DNA from: an uncultured Bacteroidota bacterium
Lineage (GTDB): Bacteria; Bacteroidota; Bacteroidia; Flavobacteriales; Flavobacteriaceae
Length of the DNA stretch: 7,112 nt
Direction of reading: 5' to 3'
NCBI GenBank assembly: GCA_903888655.1
Contig: CAISUR010000537.1
Span: forward strand, 1 to 7,112
A program made the translations under genes and the position numbers. Of the stretch, positions 5,982 to 7,112 are shown piece by piece. Each line of letters begins with the position of its first letter. Position 1 is the stretch's first letter. The notes below the pieces were generated by a model, which was given only the letters and a program-made list of their open reading frames with translations, was not told where the DNA came from and searched no databases.

Positions 5982-5989
5982 CAAATTTA
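5982..5989 (-). promoter_or_regulatory. Putative -7 promoter element of the ABC permease gene
   Basis: On the minus strand this is TAAATTTG, a full match to TAnnTTTG. Transcription would start near 5975, leaving a leader of about 14 bases before the ATG at 5961. No TTG -33 element is evident at normal spacing. Together with the terminator after the upstream tRNA, it indicates the permease gene is transcribed on its own. Confidence 0.45.
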
Positions 5990-6153
5990 AGGTATTAGTA
6001 AATATAATGGTTGAAATGTTACAGAAATTAGGAGGAATTTGTGTTCATCTTTAATTTGTAGGTCTAAATGAGATACTACTAAAATTGAGATGAATTCTTC
6101 ATGAACTAAAAGAAATTCATTTACTATTTCAATATATGATGGTCGCAACATAA
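5990..6153. other. Gene-free spacer between tRNA-Phe terminator and the permease promoter
   Basis: I find no credible coding region, RNA gene or mobile-element remnant here. The only structure is a modest AT-rich hairpin: ATGAATTCTT (6090-6099) pairs with AAGAAATTCAT (6110-6120) with one bulged base. No T-tract directly follows it on either strand. A GGAGGA at 6031-6036 precedes a GTG, but the frame closes after six codons. Confidence 0.5.
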
Positions 6154-6156
6154 AAC

Positions 6157-6195
6157 AAAAAATCCCTAACTACTTTATTTTAAAGTTATTAGGGA
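6157..6195 (-). terminator. Rho-independent terminator of tRNA-Phe
   Basis: An outer 7-bp stem (TCCCTAA 6163-6169 with TTAGGGA 6189-6195) continues, after a 2-base mismatch on each side, into an inner 6-bp stem (ACTTTA 6172-6177 with TAAAGT 6181-6186) with a 3-base loop. On the minus strand it is followed by a run of six T (6162-6157) and then another T-rich stretch. It begins 9 bases past the tRNA 3' end. Confidence 0.82.
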
Positions 6196-6203
6196 AATTT
6201 AAG

Positions 6204-6276
6204 TGGTACCTCCAGGGATCGAACCAGGGACACATGGATTTTCAGTCCATTGCTCTACCATCTGAGCTAAGGTACC
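6204..6276 (-). tRNA. tRNA-Phe, anticodon GAA
   Basis: The 73-base minus-strand gene folds as a standard cloverleaf. The acceptor stem GGTACCT/AGGTACC has 7 bp, followed by U8-A9, D stem GCTC/GAGC with loop AGATGGTA, anticodon stem ATGGA/TCCAT, loop CTGAAAA, a 5-base variable loop GTGTC, T loop TTCGATC and discriminator A. The anticodon GAA (plus-strand 6241-6243) decodes UUC/UUU, and A37 follows it as expected for Phe. The CCA tail is not encoded: ACTT follows AGGTACC. The T stem is CCTGG/CCTGG, giving a U-U mismatch at pair 51-63 while the other four pairs are G-C. A strong promoter lies upstream and a terminator downstream, so it is a single-gene unit. Confidence 0.96.
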
Positions 6277-6335
6277 TTGCTACAATTTCAATTTACTCTT
6301 GTCTACTAAGAATTCGCTGAACTTGTTTGCGGGTG

Positions 6336-6365
6336 CAAATATAGAATCATTTTTAATTTATCCAA
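6336..6365 (-). promoter_or_regulatory. Promoter of tRNA-Phe (TTG-N19-TATATTTG)
   Basis: On the minus strand TTG (6365-6363) is followed after 19 bases by TATATTTG (6343-6336). Both match the flavobacterial -33/-7 consensus TTG-N17-23-TAnnTTTG. Transcription would begin near 6329, about 50 bases before the mature tRNA 5' end at 6276, which fits a processed 5' leader. This is the best promoter in the window. Confidence 0.72.
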
Positions 6366-6391
6366 AACAAATTTTAAAAAAAATCTATTTG

Positions 6392-6399
6392 TAACTTTG
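6392..6399 (+). promoter_or_regulatory. Putative -7 promoter element of coaX
   Basis: TAACTTTG is a full match to TAnnTTTG and lies 19 bases before the coaX ATG, so the leader would be only about 13 bases. No TTG is found at the normal -33 distance. The -33 to -7 region is A/T-rich and overlaps the upstream part of the divergent tRNA-Phe promoter. Confidence 0.5.
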
Positions 6400-6418
6400 T
6401 CCGACTAAATCAACAACC

Positions 6419-7112
6419 ATGCTTTTAGCTATAGATGTAGGAAATACTCAAATTAAAGGAGCTGTTTTTGAACAGGATACATTATTATACAAAGAAATTA
6501 TAAGCTTTTCAGATTGGAAAAATTCATTGAATACGATTTTAAAAAACTTTCCGAAAATCAAGAATTTGATTATTTCTTCTGTTGGAAAACTCACTGAAAA
6601 AGATTTTTTGGAGTTTAATTCTTTGCTTACTGTCGTATTTATTACAAGGCAAAGTCGATTTCCTTTTAAAAACTTATATGCTTCTCCTGAAACGCTCGGA
6701 ATTGATAGAATGATTTTAGCATCTGGCGCTGTATTGCAATTTCCAATGGTTAATAGATTGGTTATTGATGCTGGTACCTGTGTCACCTATGATTTTATTG
6801 ATGCAAACAATAACTATCTTGGCGGAGCAATCTCACCTGGAATCAGACTTCGCTATGAATCGCTGCATAATTATACCGAAAAATTACCGTTATTGATGAG
6901 AGAAATTCCAAAGCAAATGGTAGGGAATTCTACAGAACAATCTATTCATTCGGGAGTGATAAATGGTTTGATTATGGAAATAGAGGGATTTATTAACTTC
7001 AATTTAAATAGAAATGATAACTTTATCATAATTTTAACGGGTGGCGATGCAGAATTTTTGGCTGTACGATTAAAAAATACCATATTTGCCAATTCAAATT
7101 TTCTTTTAGAAA
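6419..7112 (+). CDS. coaX: Type III pantothenate kinase (C-terminus cut by window edge)
   Basis: CoaX phosphorylates pantothenate in the first step of coenzyme A synthesis. It belongs to the ASKHA fold and, unlike CoaA, is generally not feedback-inhibited by CoA. From the ATG at 6419 there are 231 codons without a stop to the right edge. The family is usually about 240-260 residues, so only a short C-terminal piece is missing. Visible motifs are the phosphate-1 loop IDVGNTQIK (5-13), GIDRMILASGA (94-104) whose D96 fits the catalytic aspartate, the phosphate-2 region VIDAGTCVTYDF (115-126), GGAISPGIRLRYESL (135-149) and the C-terminal LTGGDAEFL (206-214). The start is fixed by the glycine loop following MLLAIDVGNT. 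A -7 element lies 19 bases upstream. It is transcribed divergently from tRNA-Phe. Confidence 0.95.
   Translation, partial: MLLAIDVGNTQIKGAVFEQDTLLYKEIISFSDWKNSLNTILKNFPKIKNLIISSVGKLTEKDFLEFNSLLTVVFITRQSRFPFKNLYASPETLGIDRMILASGAVLQFPMVNRLVIDAGTCVTYDFIDANNNYLGGAISPGIRLRYESLHNYTEKLPLLMREIPKQMVGNSTEQSIHSGVINGLIMEIEGFINFNLNRNDNFIIILTGGDAEFLAVRLKNTIFANSNFLLE

Noticed and set aside
6031..6061. GGAGGA followed by GTG, resembling a Shine-Dalgarno and a start for a small gene
   Set aside because: The frame ends after six codons, and Bacteroidota genes in this window do not use Shine-Dalgarno sequences.
6448..6786. 112-codon open frame on the minus strand inside coaX
   Set aside because: It is opposite the conserved coaX motifs and has no recognisable features, so coaX on the plus strand explains the region.
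1..7112. A mobile element, CRISPR array, toxin-antitoxin or defence system
   Set aside because: All substantial frames are housekeeping genes with consistent composition. There are no spaced direct repeats, terminal inverted repeats, transposase or integrase, and the tRNA-Phe gene shows no adjacent attachment-site duplication in the window.

Overview
The window looks like an ordinary core-genome segment of a Flavobacterium-like member of the Bacteroidota. Four observations support this. The DNA is strongly AT-rich. Start codons are preceded by A-rich sequence without a Shine-Dalgarno motif. Several genes have the Bacteroidota -7 promoter element TAnnTTTG, and before the tRNA there is a full TTG-N19-TATATTTG. 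The encoded proteins read as flavobacterial orthologues. I see no phage, transposon, CRISPR, toxin-antitoxin or defence module, and no convincing new multi-gene system.

Layout, left to right. Positions 1-891 (minus) hold the pyruvate dehydrogenase E1 beta subunit, cut off at its C-terminus by the window edge. A 262-base divergent regulatory region separates it from the plus-strand pair etfB-etfA (1154-2916), the electron transfer flavoprotein. This pair ends at a clear intrinsic terminator (2938-2978). The next 220 bases are non-coding but highly structured: a 19-position hairpin flanked by conserved-looking purine-rich segments (best read on the minus strand as a flavobacterial structured RNA or repeat), a second small inverted repeat, and degenerate TTGCG repeats. 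A bifunctional-nuclease-family protein with a C-terminal UVR motif (3200-3829) and GTG-started thymidylate synthase thyA (3864-4688) follow as a probable operon. thyA converges on an FtsX/MacB-type ABC transporter permease (5961-4711, minus). A perfect 9-bp inverted repeat fills the 22 bases between their stop codons and overlaps the thyA stop. Upstream of the permease lie about 190 bases without a gene, then tRNA-Phe(GAA) on the minus strand with its own terminator and promoter. Divergent from the tRNA is coaX, type III pantothenate kinase (6419 to the right edge, C-terminus missing).

Taken together the genes serve central metabolism. PDH makes acetyl-CoA, ETF carries electrons from acyl-CoA and related dehydrogenases toward the quinone pool, CoaX starts CoA synthesis, and ThyA makes dTMP. 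The divergent pdhB/etfBA pair could allow joint control of acetyl-CoA-producing routes, but this is inference. The observations most worth a second look are the structured element at 3022-3099, the 12-bp palindrome upstream of etfB, the T-arm U-U mismatch in tRNA-Phe, and the inverted repeat at the convergent stop codons.
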